A program made the position numbers and the translations under genes. Source: Sanghuangporus weigelae (Eukaryota > Basidiomycota > Agaricomycetes > Hymenochaetales > Hymenochaetaceae). Taken from it: DNA of 64,000 nucleotides. Below the pieces are notes generated by a model. The model made no database searches and was not told where the DNA came from. It was given only the letters and a program-made list of their open reading frames with translations. Positions 32,726 to 42,052 of the stretch are shown piece after piece (the first letter of the stretch is position 1; each line of letters starts with the position of its first letter). The stretch spans positions 744,001 to 808,000 of the forward strand of contig CP137326.1 of NCBI GenBank assembly GCA_033182465.1. Reading direction: 5' to 3'.

Positions 32726-33545
32726 TCACCTAATGAGGTCGGCGCAGGCCTTCACAAGTTTTACCCATCTTCCGCCAGCCGATGGTCCTAGTTCCTTCTC
32801 GAATTCTTCATCGCCTATAGAAAGCCTTATCGAGGTGAGCCCAGCAAGCACATGGATATCAAAATAACGAAGATTATCCCCCGAGAAGAAAGTATCTGCT
32901 TCTGCCCAAGCTCCGAGTTTGTCGAGCTCTTCGCGCAACTTGCTCCATGCTTCTTCCCTCTCCTTGCCCTTTAAATTTGCATCCGCAAGGGTCTTGCCGG
33001 GTGGCGCATACTTTTCAAAGATCGGTCGGACGCGTTCTGGCTGCTTCTGCGTCATCTGGAATATGACCAACGGAGCGGCGAGCGGATGGATTATTTTGTC
33101 GAAGTAGCTGTCTGCAAGAGTCTGGAATCCGCGTGTCCCCGGCGGAAATAATGCCCGTTGTGGATCGGTTGATGGATACGTTGTTTCGAGGTAATCGATA
33201 ATTTTTCGTGAGTCGGTCAAGCGAACGGGAGCCCCGGAGTTCATGAGGTCGACGAGAGCTGGGAAGGTGTAGCGTGGCGAACCGTCCGGACGCGTTTCGA
33301 GAGGCGGGATGCCGGCGGCGATGCATGTCGCTGCGATATCTGGACCCTCACACCATACTGTCTCATAAGGCAGGTTCTTGTAGTTGAGTACAAGTCTTTA
33401 TTATGTCAATATCAATATCAGCTAAAGACCAAAAAACATTGTCCCAGTGCGACGAAACTCACCTCACGCGCCACGTATTACTAGATGTTGGGAGACCAGG
33501 GACAAGAGTCCTGATGTCGTAGAAAATGAGCTTGGTGCGTGCCAT
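32726..33545 (-). CDS. glutathione S-transferase, LigE-like (fungal FuA-type)
   Basis: Cytosolic GST, likely in detoxification of wood or plant aromatics. Exons 33545-33463 and 33395-32726 give 250 residues. The N-terminal thioredoxin fold starts KLIFYDIRTL, has SSNTWRVRLVLNYKNLPYET and the ligand motif VRLTDSRKIIDYLE, where cis-Pro and glutathione-binding DS are expected. The C-terminal helical domain includes ADSYFDKIIHPLAAPLV and DNLRYFDIHVLAGLTSIRL. The order and the YDI start resemble the LigE/FuA class expanded in wood-decay basidiomycetes; another fungal GST class is possible. Intact. The first intron splits an Arg codon. Confidence 0.88.
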
Positions 33546-34371
33546 AGTTTCTTCTACGAACGCGGACAACCGTGTTCTGATGCGGTACAACCCAGTCTGA
33601 CAGACCGAGCTATTATACCAACCGGGACAGTGTGAATTTCACCTAGTGTTTGAATGTTCATCTCTTCCACGAACACACCTGACACAATAGCGCTTCTTTT
33701 TCGGCGTTAGTCTGATACGATGTATGACCGAAGTCCATTTCAGCCCGCATCCCCTTCTTAATTAGTCATCGTTACCTCTTTCTGCTAAAAAAAGGCTGCA
33801 TCTGTTAGTATGGTATTCAGATCTTAATAATCGCCGTACTCGTTTCATAAGGCACTTCATATGAGCGACCCTCTGTGTCGCGGAGGGTGGTCCGCCGTCT
33901 TGGATTGCATCTAGAATTCACACGAACACTGGTCAGCTAAAGATCGTAGCGTAAATATGCATACGTACGCTAGCAAGCAATGTTAGCTTTCCTTCTTTAA
34001 GTAGCAGATGGAGTGGGACTGAGCTGGTTGAGCTTGATCAGTCCTTTGAATTGTGGCCAACCCCCGACGGAACTGCAAGAATGGAAATTCGGTATTCTGG
34101 GACAGAACCACGTGTCAAATCTCTGAAAAAGCAACCCGCACCTCAGATTACAACGGGATATGTGGTCGACTGAGCTCTCCTGCAACCTATATGCCCCAAA
34201 TCCGAATTCGGCCTACTTTGCATCCGTCCCCATTGCCTATAAATTTCAATTAGCAATTACTTTGCTTCTTTCCTTCACCTTCCAAAACGCAATCCATGCC
34301 ACTCCCTGCTTTACAAGCATATCTATTCTCGACATGTTACAATTTTCCGCATTACCAGCTTATCAGTTGTG
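33546..34371. other. intergenic with a short upstream ORF
   Basis: Divergent upstream region of the GST (-) and the unknown Cys/His gene (+). Near its right end, an ATG at about 34296 opens a 27-codon frame (MPLPALQAYLFST...) whose stop overlaps the start of the next gene by 7 nt, so it may be an upstream ORF or a missed first exon. A TATA-like CCTATAAATTTC at 34236-34247 lies about 60 bp before it. The rest shows nothing. Confidence 0.4.
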
Positions 34372-35109
34372 ATGTGTAAGTGGAATCCCGACACTAAAGA
34401 ACCGGAGTCTTCGCGATGGTGCACGCACGGGCATACAGAGCATGAGGAGCTGTACAATCCTAACGCGCAGAGTCGTCCGCCTGTAGTATGGTGTAACGCG
34501 TGCTGGACCATCTGTGCGTACCAGTCGTACAAGGAGGTCCGTAAAGGTACGGTCGTGTTTGTCTAAGCCGTGTGTGTCTCGAGATGCTGAACCTGTGACA
34601 AAGGTCTCCTTGCGACCATCTCTGACTCCTTCAATGGCACAACTCGCGCTCCTCAATATATTGACAAATTCAATGGGCCCAAGGGAGATGTAAGACGATA
34701 TTCAGAAAAGGGAACTAGACGGCATCCATCCGCACCCAAAACAAGTCCCGTATCAATTCCGCCGACACACTTGTCAGCGATGCCGCCTGTGCGGGAAAGA
34801 GTCAGTGGCCGCAGAATGCCTCAAACAATGGGAGCTCCAAATGCATTATCAGAGTTCCCGGGAGCTACCGTATCGATTCCGCCAGCCCACTTGCCTGCAA
34901 TGCCACTTGTGCAGGAAAGGGTTAGCGACAAGCGGATGCCTCAAACAGTACCGGTACCGGATGAGCTATCAGAGTTCCCTGGCCCTGGAGTAACCCCTAT
35001 GGATGACATGCCGGAGGTAGATGATGGGTACCCGATATATGGACCTCTACAGACGCATAATTTAGCAAGGTATGCTGAATTTGATGAAGGAACGGAAGGG
35101 TTGAGGTAG
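34372..35109 (+). CDS. unknown Cys/His-rich protein with tandem 40-residue repeat
   Basis: I do not recognise this protein. Exons 34372-34546 and 34604-35109 join in frame (681 nt, 226 residues) across a 57-bp GTACGG...AAG intron. The first 50 residues hold WCTHGHTEHEE and VVWCNACWTICAY, a possible zinc-binding set (two or three Cys-X2-Cys/His pairs). The second half holds two tandem copies of a 40-residue unit (SIPPxHLxAMPxVxERVSxxRMPQT...LSEFPG), Pro-rich and likely unfolded, then an acidic tail DMPEVDDGYP. Kept as a gene because the splice restores one frame and the repeat is conserved at protein level. No signal peptide or membrane segment. Confidence 0.55.
34748..34987 (+). repeat. two tandem 120-bp units inside the unknown gene
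   Basis: Unit 1 at 34748-34867 and unit 2 at 34868-34987 both start GTATC(A/G)ATTCCGCC and encode the 40-residue repeat. Most differences keep the amino acid class, suggesting coding constraint. Confidence 0.85.
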
Positions 35110-35367
35110 TATACGTCGACAAACTGTCGTAGTGCTTTCTTGCTTGCGAAGCAACTCGAGGTACTGGTGTATTTACGATTTAGTTAACCGACGTTCAATA
35201 GCGTGATTTGCACTGAGGTATCATCCTCCTCCACATATGATTCTGCTGTGCTATGCAGGTCAGAAGTACAAGAAAAAGTTATGATAACTGTGCACAAACG
35301 CAACAATTTGTCAGCAAACCGAAGAATATGGTCCGATTGTCGAACTCCTTACGCTTCTATTTACTAG

Positions 35368-36685
35368 CTACGATCCACCTAACACGCCTCTGCTTGCGGT
35401 CAACTCCGCTCCTAACTTGTATCCAAGTACCTATAGGCACCAAACAATGGAATTGAGTAATGTTGCGAAGACCAAGGGACCGATGATACATACCTTATCC
35501 CAATCTAATTTTTGTCTCGTTAATGGTAATGCGCGGCGCAAACCTTTGAACGTCTTGTCCGACATCTCCTGATATACGACATTCAATGTAGCCTGGTACT
35601 TCCCCTCCTCATGCTCGATCAGCGCGAGAATCTTGTCCGCCGCTTGATTTGATGGAGAAGACGCAGATATAGTAGATGGGAGATCGAAAGAAATGTCATG
35701 TGTCGTCGAGAGTTGGACCTTCGGAAGATAGAGCTTACTACAAATACTTGGGATGCGAATATGAATAAACATACGTTACCCTGTTCATAATAGTGGACAT
35801 TGACTAAGATTTTCCCTTCGACTTTTCGAGATTCTAAGTCTAGTTTATATTCAGACCTCCATCGACCAGACCTACACCGCACAGTCAATGGGGTTTGGTA
35901 TTTACGCAGAAGCCAGGGCGTACCAAAAGTTCTGAGGATTGTATTTGTTCGCTACAATCTGCACAATGAATTTTGAGGAAGAACCTGGGGTCGAGAAGAT
36001 GCTCGTGACGCCTTCGACAAAATGATTTGCGAGATAGTTGGTCGTTGCGTTTTCTAGGGCAGAGCTGGACGTAAAGGTAATCAATCCATGCACACGGAAG
36101 AGAATAGGCGCACTTCTATTGCACTCACCGAAATGCTTCCGATTCTTCATCAGCTGCATACGGTTGCGGATCAGATGCTTCCTAATATCTTTCGACTCAG
36201 GACTCTCTTCTGTTTCTTTGCACACAAGTGTTTGGAGTGCCTACCAATCGTAGGTGATCGAAGATGAATGTCGTCTTTGAACGGGGGTCTAAGAAGCGAA
36301 ATTCTCCCTCCGGCGCATCTTTCAATCGTCCTGCCTCGCTAATTATTACCTGAACAAGTGCCCGCAATATTCAGCACTTTGAAAATGAGCAAACATGATA
36401 GTTGAGTTCAGTAAACGCACTTGGTAGTCACACCCAGGCACATCGGCAGTAACGAACTGCTCAAGGTTGTATTGCTCGAGCGAAGGTAGTACTCCTGCCT
36501 GTAAGGCTTCGTCATCTGCAATGATATCCCGTACGTCTGTAGAACAGTAAACGCACATCGATGAAGGCGTGTCAGAACCGCAGCAAAGCTCAGAATGGCG
36601 CACCGTTGAGGACATCGTTGATCTCGCCTGGAGGTGATTGAAGGAGAAACTTTGAAGCAGCTTGAATGCGCTCTTGCTGGTCCAT
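35368..36685 (-). CDS. F-actin capping protein subunit alpha
   Basis: Alpha subunit of the heterodimer that caps actin barbed ends at cortical patches. The start at 36685 gives MDQQERIQAASKFLLQSPPG. Exons then carry DVRDIIADDEALQAG, LEQFVTADVPGCDYQ, DPRSKTTFIFDHLRL, EASDPQPYAADEE, ALENATTNYLANHF, KYNPQNFW, GRWRSEYKLDLE, VHYYEQGNVQL, EMSDKTFKGLRRALPLTRQK and the end WDKVLGYKLGAEL, followed by a short extra tail to the stop at 35368. The GRWRS, HYYEDGN-like and LRRxLPxTRxK blocks are diagnostic of CAPZA/Cap1. About 270-280 residues over eight or so exons. All conserved blocks present, no defect seen. The 3' end faces the unknown gene, 258 bp away. Confidence 0.95.
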
Positions 36686-36856
36686 GGTGAGTTGTTAATG
36701 ATATGTCGTGTTTGAAGTTGCAAAGCAAAGCAACCAACAGTCTAGGGCACGACGCGGCTTCGCTAGCATTTCCATATGAAGCAGTTGCAGATCGACACGC
36801 ATACAGTCAGCAACGTACCCAGCTTGTGGGCGGCTCTCTCCTCAAGACTACCAGCC
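36686..36856. promoter_or_regulatory. shared divergent promoter, capping protein / A-B barrel gene
   Basis: 171 bp between two start codons on opposite strands, so both promoters must lie in or overlap this stretch. No TATA box seen. Inferred from layout. Confidence 0.5.
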
Positions 36857-37315
36857 ATGGCAATATACCACATAGGTAAGTCCTTAGGAGAGCGAAGACA
36901 GATAACCGATTGATGATTCCAGTGTTGATCAAGTTCACCCAAACTGCAACGTCTGCACAGAAGCGGGCTTGGAAAGACGGCATTACCGCCCTCAAATCAT
37001 CCATCCCTCAGATCCAGGAACTGCTAAGTGGGACTAAGCTTCCGCATGTCAGAGACGGAGGATGGGACGGTGGTAGGAGGACCTGCTGGTACTTTCATAT
37101 TCAAACTGATCTTCAATGTCGAACACAGGCGTGATAATGACATTCAAGGACGAGGAGGATCTGAAAGCATATGCAGAAGCTACACCTCACCGAGAATACC
37201 AGGCTGCAACCGCCGAACAGACTGCAGGTAATTTATTGATTTACATCATGAAATAATGGCAGAAAGTTCTAATGCATATGAGGTAGACAAATTAATATTC
37301 GATCTCAAAGTTTAA
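36857..37315 (+). CDS. stress-responsive A/B barrel (Dabb) domain protein
   Basis: Small dimeric alpha/beta barrel protein of the Dabb family; some members are enzymes of polyketide chemistry, others stress proteins, so the role is open. Four exons (36857-36875, 36923-37072, 37129-37227, 37263-37315) sum to 321 nt, 106 residues, normal for the family. MAIYHIVLIKFTQTAT is the first strand, SAQKRAWKDGITALKSSIPQIQ the helix, and MTFKDEEDLKAYAEATPHREY the conserved second half. The 19-bp first exon is easily missed. The segment between LSGTKLP and VIMTF is a little unlike the usual loop, and the exact splice there is the least sure. Ends 84 bp from the convergent hydrolase gene. Confidence 0.85.
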
Positions 37316-37399
37316 TCAAGTAGTAAATATGAAATGTAAGAAGGAATTTGGCATAAGCTGAAGACAAGCAATAGGATAGCGCATATTTTTGCGGGAGGC

Positions 37400-38606
37400 T
37401 CAAAGTGTCTTCTTGAACCAGTTAACACTCGCTTCAAATGTCTTTTCAAAACCTTCCTTGGACTCGGGAATATCAAGGTTCGGACGCGCAGCGAACCCGT
37501 GGACGGTCCCTAGAATGAGAACATACAACGTCAAACCAGCGAGGCCAGAACATCAAACCTTGCGCAAATGTGCTTCACCTTTATAATCGCAAAACTCATG
37601 TTCAACGTTCTTTTGAGAAGTCAAAATCGCCTCCGTTTCATTGCGCAGCTTTGGCGTGAAAATGGGATCCTCTGGAGAAAATGACAGAGTCGTGAGTCTG
37701 CGAAAAGACAGAGAAAACGGGATTCTTCCTTCACCTTCAGCACAGTGCCATGAAGTCGGGACCTTGAATTGTGTGATCTGCTTAGTGCTGAAGCCTCCAG
37801 GATGACAGATAACAGCTGAATTTATCAAGTCCGTGCTCGCCAGACCGATTGCCGTCACGCCTGGATAGATCAAGGCGCATTGGTAATGGGGAATAGTAGA
37901 CCTTGTCTCTACGCGTACCTCCAAAGCAATACCTAGTCGAATCATATTTGATAAGTTCAACAGTTATTGAACACAAGTTTTCGAATTTACTCACCCAACC
38001 GTGCCGATTCTCGTGTAGCCTCTTTCTTCCTTGAGTTTCTTGATAAACTAGAATACATAATAAAATAATGAACTTTCTATGCGGTATTGAAGATGTCTTG
38101 AAATACGAACTGTCTGAATTCGCTGGCTCACCACGGACGGCCGAGAAGAAATCAGACGCGGAATACGCGTTATCAAGAGCCAGATCAACCCGAGTTTTTT
38201 CAAGAGCGACATTTTCTCGCCTGGCCTTTGTGGCACTCTATCGTCCAAATCTGACACTCCCATCGGAGGCCAACCTTTGTTTAAAATCATGATTCCAATT
38301 AGATTGCTCGCCACTTATACAGACAAGTGCTTATGCAAGCTTACCGCCGAACTGGTCAGGAACCCAGACGTCGTAGCCTAAATTGTCGGCGAAACGATCA
38401 GCGACTATCTTGCTGTTCACCAACGGCAAGCCGAAGATATCTGTCAGGAGCACGATAGCCTTCTTCTTGCTGTCCGCGGGAGACTCTGATTCGGCTGTTG
38501 TTGCCTGCGACCCGGGGACGAAGTACGCGCCATCGCGCATCTCGCCCTTTGGCGTGCCAGGCAAGACATACCCGCCTTTGCAATGCTCACAGTGCTTGTA
38601 GCTCAT
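37400..38606 (-). CDS. dienelactone hydrolase family protein
   Basis: Alpha/beta hydrolase of the dienelactone hydrolase group, which opens lactones from aromatic breakdown; many fungal members have unknown substrates. The start at 38606 (MSYKHCEHCKGGYVLPG) is preferred over an ATG 17 codons upstream because it matches the usual fungal N-terminus. Blocks in order: AIVLLTDIFGLPLVNSK, ADNLGYDVWVPDQFGG, a nucleophile elbow GYCFGG with the Cys split from its neighbours by introns, INSAVICHPGG, KVPTSWHCAEGE, DPIFTPKLR with the Asp, and VHGFAARPN with the His. All triad residues are present. About 250 residues, five or six exons, tail ASVNWFKKTL. Confidence 0.9.
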
Positions 38607-39308
38607 CTTTGTGATGCGTACGTACGGGGATATGATAACGTGGGTCCTGTTATCCAAAAAGTGTATGAGAGCCTTTTATCATCTCGACCCTCGCTTACGT
38701 TTCTTCACAATGTGGGGGTCGGCAAAGGTCTTGTGATTTGCATGCGTTCCCACGGATCTCGGCAGACCTGGCAGCTTCGGAGTTTCAAAAGAGCTTACAG
38801 TGAAAATGTGTGCCTCATTCGACTCGAAATTCAGATAGGCACAATGCAAAAAGAGCCACTTTTATATATAGGTCGTATAAATTGGAAGCAAAGCAAGATA
38901 TTTACCAGAAGATTTTTGCTTATTGCAGAATATATGTGAAAATATAGGCTGTCTTGTGAAAGAAATCACATTAATGTGTCCAAAAAGTCGCCAAATAATG
39001 AAAACTTTTTGGTAGAATTATCAATATACATTCAAATAAAGCATAAATGCAAAATGGAAGGTTGTACTTTGTGCTTATGAATTATTATTTCAAATGGAAG
39101 AAATGTAGTATCGGTCCTGTGGTTCTTAACAATTAAGGAAATTGAGCCATCACGTGGTGTTGAGAAGGGGGAACGCGACAAATGTTGATCTTTGTTGATT
39201 TTCAACATTTGTCGCACAAGGGTCACCAAATGACAATAAACATGTGAGAATAATATATATTTCACATCAATAGATTGTATTCATGCTAACATATTTTTTT
39301 CAGCAAGG
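38607..39308. other. AT-rich spacer at the left edge of the accessory island
   Basis: Upstream region of the hydrolase gene, becoming strongly AT-rich after 38830. It holds two perfect inverted repeats (38980-39012 and 39175-39215) and, just before 39309, a T-run ending in CAG that could be a leader intron acceptor. It may include the terminal or promoter part of the element that follows. Confidence 0.45.
39175..39215. repeat. perfect 14-bp inverted repeat (hairpin)
   Basis: GCGACAAATGTTGA at 39175-39188 and its exact reverse complement at 39202-39215 flank a 13-nt loop. It lies 93 bp before the first ATG of the fragmented gene. Confidence 0.85.
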
Positions 39309-40302
39309 ATGAGAAGATCTAAGAAGTCAAAAGAGGTCCGTGCCGCCTGGGCGGCAGTAGCAAGGAAGAGACACACACTCGCAGACAAAACGAACTCGAA
39401 AAACAATGTATCTCCATCAATTACTGAAGCTTTGAAGAGCATCCATCAGACATGATTGATATCTGGGGCATTAGACAAGTTAGCAGACGAATTATGAACA
39501 AAGGAGCAGGAGCTTATGGAGATGCGTCGAACAAACGTCAACCAATCGGAATCAAATTGCAGCTTACAATCCTCGATTGAATCCCTGGAGAATAGGCTTG
39601 CAGATATTAGAAAAGAGCTATTTTCCATGAAAATTGCGCTTACCATTGCCAACAGACGTGTCGATGCTACCCAAACTCGGCTCACCAAGTACATGAACAG
39701 ATTTTTCAACACTCGGAAATCCCTTGAGAAGAGACAGAGCACCATTTCGAGCCTGAGACAACAGTACTCAGCACTTAGCGAAGAGACGAAACGATTACAG
39801 AGCGAACTTACCAAGAAGCAACTGGATGTACACAACTACTGAACTCGAGCAGACATGTATCTCTGGCAAATCAGTGCTGCAAATCTCCGATGGCACAATA
39901 CCTGGACTCACCTCATGTCAGCAATGAATCAGAACGATATGTTGCTAAAGAGAATGTCAATTCTCACTTTGAAGTGCAATGGGCTCGAGAAGGCACTTGA
40001 GGACTGTCGAAAAGCGAACCATAGGCGTCGTACGAGGCTTGCAAATGTGAGCAAACGATTAGAAGATCTGAAAAGGGTCAGGAACAAGGTTGCAAAGTTT
40101 TTGGAACTTACTGAGAAAGGATCCTACACTTGGCCGATCCGTTGTCTTGTAATTCGTCTACTCCTCCTCAACTGTCCACAAGAAAACATTGGCAGGGCCG
40201 TAGATGCGTTCATCGAGGCCCTATCCACTCTCCATGGAATCCGAAGGAAAAAAAGACAAATAATTTCACCTTGAACAGTCAGCCGCATTGTTAGGGAGTA
40301 GG
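39309..40302 (+). pseudogene. fragmented multi-copy family gene, piece 1 (coiled-coil N-terminal part)
   Basis: First piece of a large gene of a family I recall as repeated and unnamed in agaricomycete genomes. It starts MRRSKKSKEVRAAWAAVARK, then a long coiled coil (LENRLADIRKELFSMKIAL, LRQQYSALSEETKRLQSEL), then a helical block TEKGSYTWPIRCLVIRL with LNCPQENIGRAV, and ends at TVSRIVRE. The piece stays in one reading frame over about 990 bp but is interrupted by TGA at about 39453, 39495 and 39840 and by further stops near 40275 and 40303, unless short introns remove some. The basic helical block looks like a DNA-binding region; the family may be a DNA-transposon protein, but that is inference. 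Confidence 0.6.
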
Positions 40303-41806
40303 CCCGGGGTTACACCGGTTCGATCCTTTTGCCTAAGCAGCAGTATGTTGTGCAGAGGTGATCTTATCTACCCACGTCTGGCTGTACCACGCGGTCCCTT
40401 ACTAGCCTTCCTAGTCGCGGTCCGAATTATGGATGCTTTCAGATACGAGGTGATAGTAAAGCAGATTGGGATTTCCAAGAGGCGTGATAGTACAAAGCAC
40501 ACAGTAATAGCTCGCTGTAGGGCAAGCTTTACACCAGTGTGTTAAGAGGATCGAAAGATGGGGAAATGAGGGCCTAATCCTACAACTATTTATGCTCCCA
40601 GATATTCCATTTTCTGTCCTATTTCTTACTCATCCTGTCTCCACTTTACTCCACTTTTCTCCACCTTTCTCCACCATTACATCTGTTCCTTTGTCATCCT
40701 GCTGCGCTTTGCTCCACTTTTGCTCCAATCTTTGTAAGGTCGTCTCCACTATGACAGAATTCTGTGGAGTTGCTGACTGAGACAATAGAGGTGGTGTTCC
40801 GATGTGGAATGCTCCACTGTCAGTACTCCATAACGATGTCATTGCCGTCATTGAGTGGCATCTTTGCTCTTGGAGCGATGTAGGCTGCTCGGTATGTGAT
40901 TCTTCGGAATTCCTCTCGAGGTCCAGCGAGGGTAAGCATAACTCGCACGTCCGTGTTAAGGTGTCGGGTCGGTGTAGAGTATGGTCCAAGGCATATCATG
41001 AACTGCATAAGCTCTGCTGGCGGGTTCTGCTGGGTTCTGGTGACTAGCCATGCTTTGCCTTCATATCGTATGTCTCGAATGTAATGCCATATCCTTCGTT
41101 GTATAAGAAGTTGTAACTGCTTGGTCTCCAGGTTCGCATCTCTTGGTAAATAAAGGTTTGCCTGTATCGTAGATGCTGGACATGGTGTGTGCAACTCTGG
41201 TCTATACCATCCAATCATTCTCCAAGTTATCGGGTTCGCAGTTCGAGGGGTCCGAGTTGTGATCGTGAGTTCCTCTCGTTTCTTGGGTACTATTGGGTTT
41301 GGTAGATTGGAATGCATTGTATCTTGAAGGTGTCGCTTGGTTTCGATGTGACAGTCACGCGTACCAACTGTTGCCATGCATACTATGTAGTATACTTCAT
41401 AAAGGACCATGTAAACTCGTGCACAGACTTGACAGTGCTGAAATGCCAGTGAGGTCTCCATAAACCTTATTAGCCTTTAGCCTTTTAGCGTTTAGGCTTT
41501 AGTAGTTGTGCTTCTGGACTTCTAAGAAGTTTGATCGCTTCTTTTGATCGAGGTCGCTCTGGTTGCTTGGTCGGCGGTGTTAGAGTGGTAGTCCGCGGTA
41601 ATCGGCAGTCGGCGGTGTTAGCTGTTAGCGGGATTACGTATCCGCTTTGGTGCTTCTAGCGCTCAGGTGGTAACGGGTTACTGTTGCCTAGGCCGCTCGA
41701 TCGCTTGGGCCCGTGATAGCTGGCTTGGTTACCGGTCGCGTTTGGGAAGCTGATCGTGTAGATCTGTTGATTGCGTCAATCCTGATGTGAGTTTTTGAGC
41801 GGATCC
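40303..41806. other. unclassified interruption between pieces 1 and 2
   Basis: About 1.5 kb that does not belong to the fragmented gene. It includes a TCTCCAC-rich stretch (40635-40690), an open frame on the minus strand (40820-41461), an unusual TTTAG-rich run (41465-41505: CTTTAGCCTTTTAGCG...) and a doubled TCGGCGGTGTTAG (near 41570 and 41608). No clear terminal repeats or target duplication were found, so its edges are approximate. Confidence 0.4.
40820..41461 (-). CDS. hypothetical ORF within the interruption
   Basis: Intact 213-codon frame, starting METSLAFQHCQVCARVYM and ending DGNDIVMEY. It has a hydrophobic, Tyr/Val-rich start and a more polar middle with HIETKRHLQD, RMIGWYRPELHTP and LLIQRRIWHYIRDIRYEG. 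I do not recognise any family. Composition is protein-like (balanced Arg, Leu, Thr, Pro) and the length is well beyond chance for this region, but no intron or neighbour supports it. It may be a gene carried by the inserted element. Confidence 0.3.
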   Translation of the reverse strand: METSLAFQHCQVCARVYMVLYEVYYIVCMATVGTRDCHIETKRHLQDTMHSNLPNPIVPKKREELTITTRTPRTANPITWRMIGWYRPELHTPCPASTIQANLYLPRDANLETKQLQLLIQRRIWHYIRDIRYEGKAWLVTRTQQNPPAELMQFMICLGPYSTPTRHLNTDVRVMLTLAGPREEFRRITYRAAYIAPRAKMPLNDGNDIVMEY

Positions 41807-42052
41807 TTTCACGCATCATTTCAGAGGCTGAGATAATGTCCAAGATACAGCTTAGGCATGATCTGTGCAATGCGACGTGTAAGGCTTGCGTCTGTTTCAA
41901 GCAGGATGGTGCTGAAACTTACCTTGATAGCCGTAACAACCGGTGGAGATGGGACGACCAACAAAAACCTCAACTATGAGGTGCTTAATGTGAACCTGGA
42001 CACTGAGGAGACCTACTCCCAGTCCAGTGGAACGAGGGTGCACAGGTGCCGG
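41807..42052 (+). pseudogene. fragmented family gene, piece 2 (first Asp block)
   Basis: Contains RILSRIISEAEIMSKIQL and, in a shifted frame, GGDGTTNKNLNYE followed by VNLDTEET. The GDGTT block is a family hallmark and a candidate first catalytic Asp of an RNase H-like fold. The start of this piece repeats the theme of the end of piece 1 (TVSRIVRE versus ILSRIISEAE), so it may belong to a second copy. It stops at CCGG where an LTR begins. Confidence 0.55.

Noticed and set aside
34748-34987. CRISPR-like or satellite array
   Set aside because: Only two adjacent 120-bp coding units without spacers, in a eukaryotic gene.
40262-40340. tRNA-like stretch (ACCGGTTCGATCC)
   Set aside because: It has a B-box-like word, but the flanking bases do not pair into a T stem or acceptor stem; it overlaps the coding frame of the fragmented gene.
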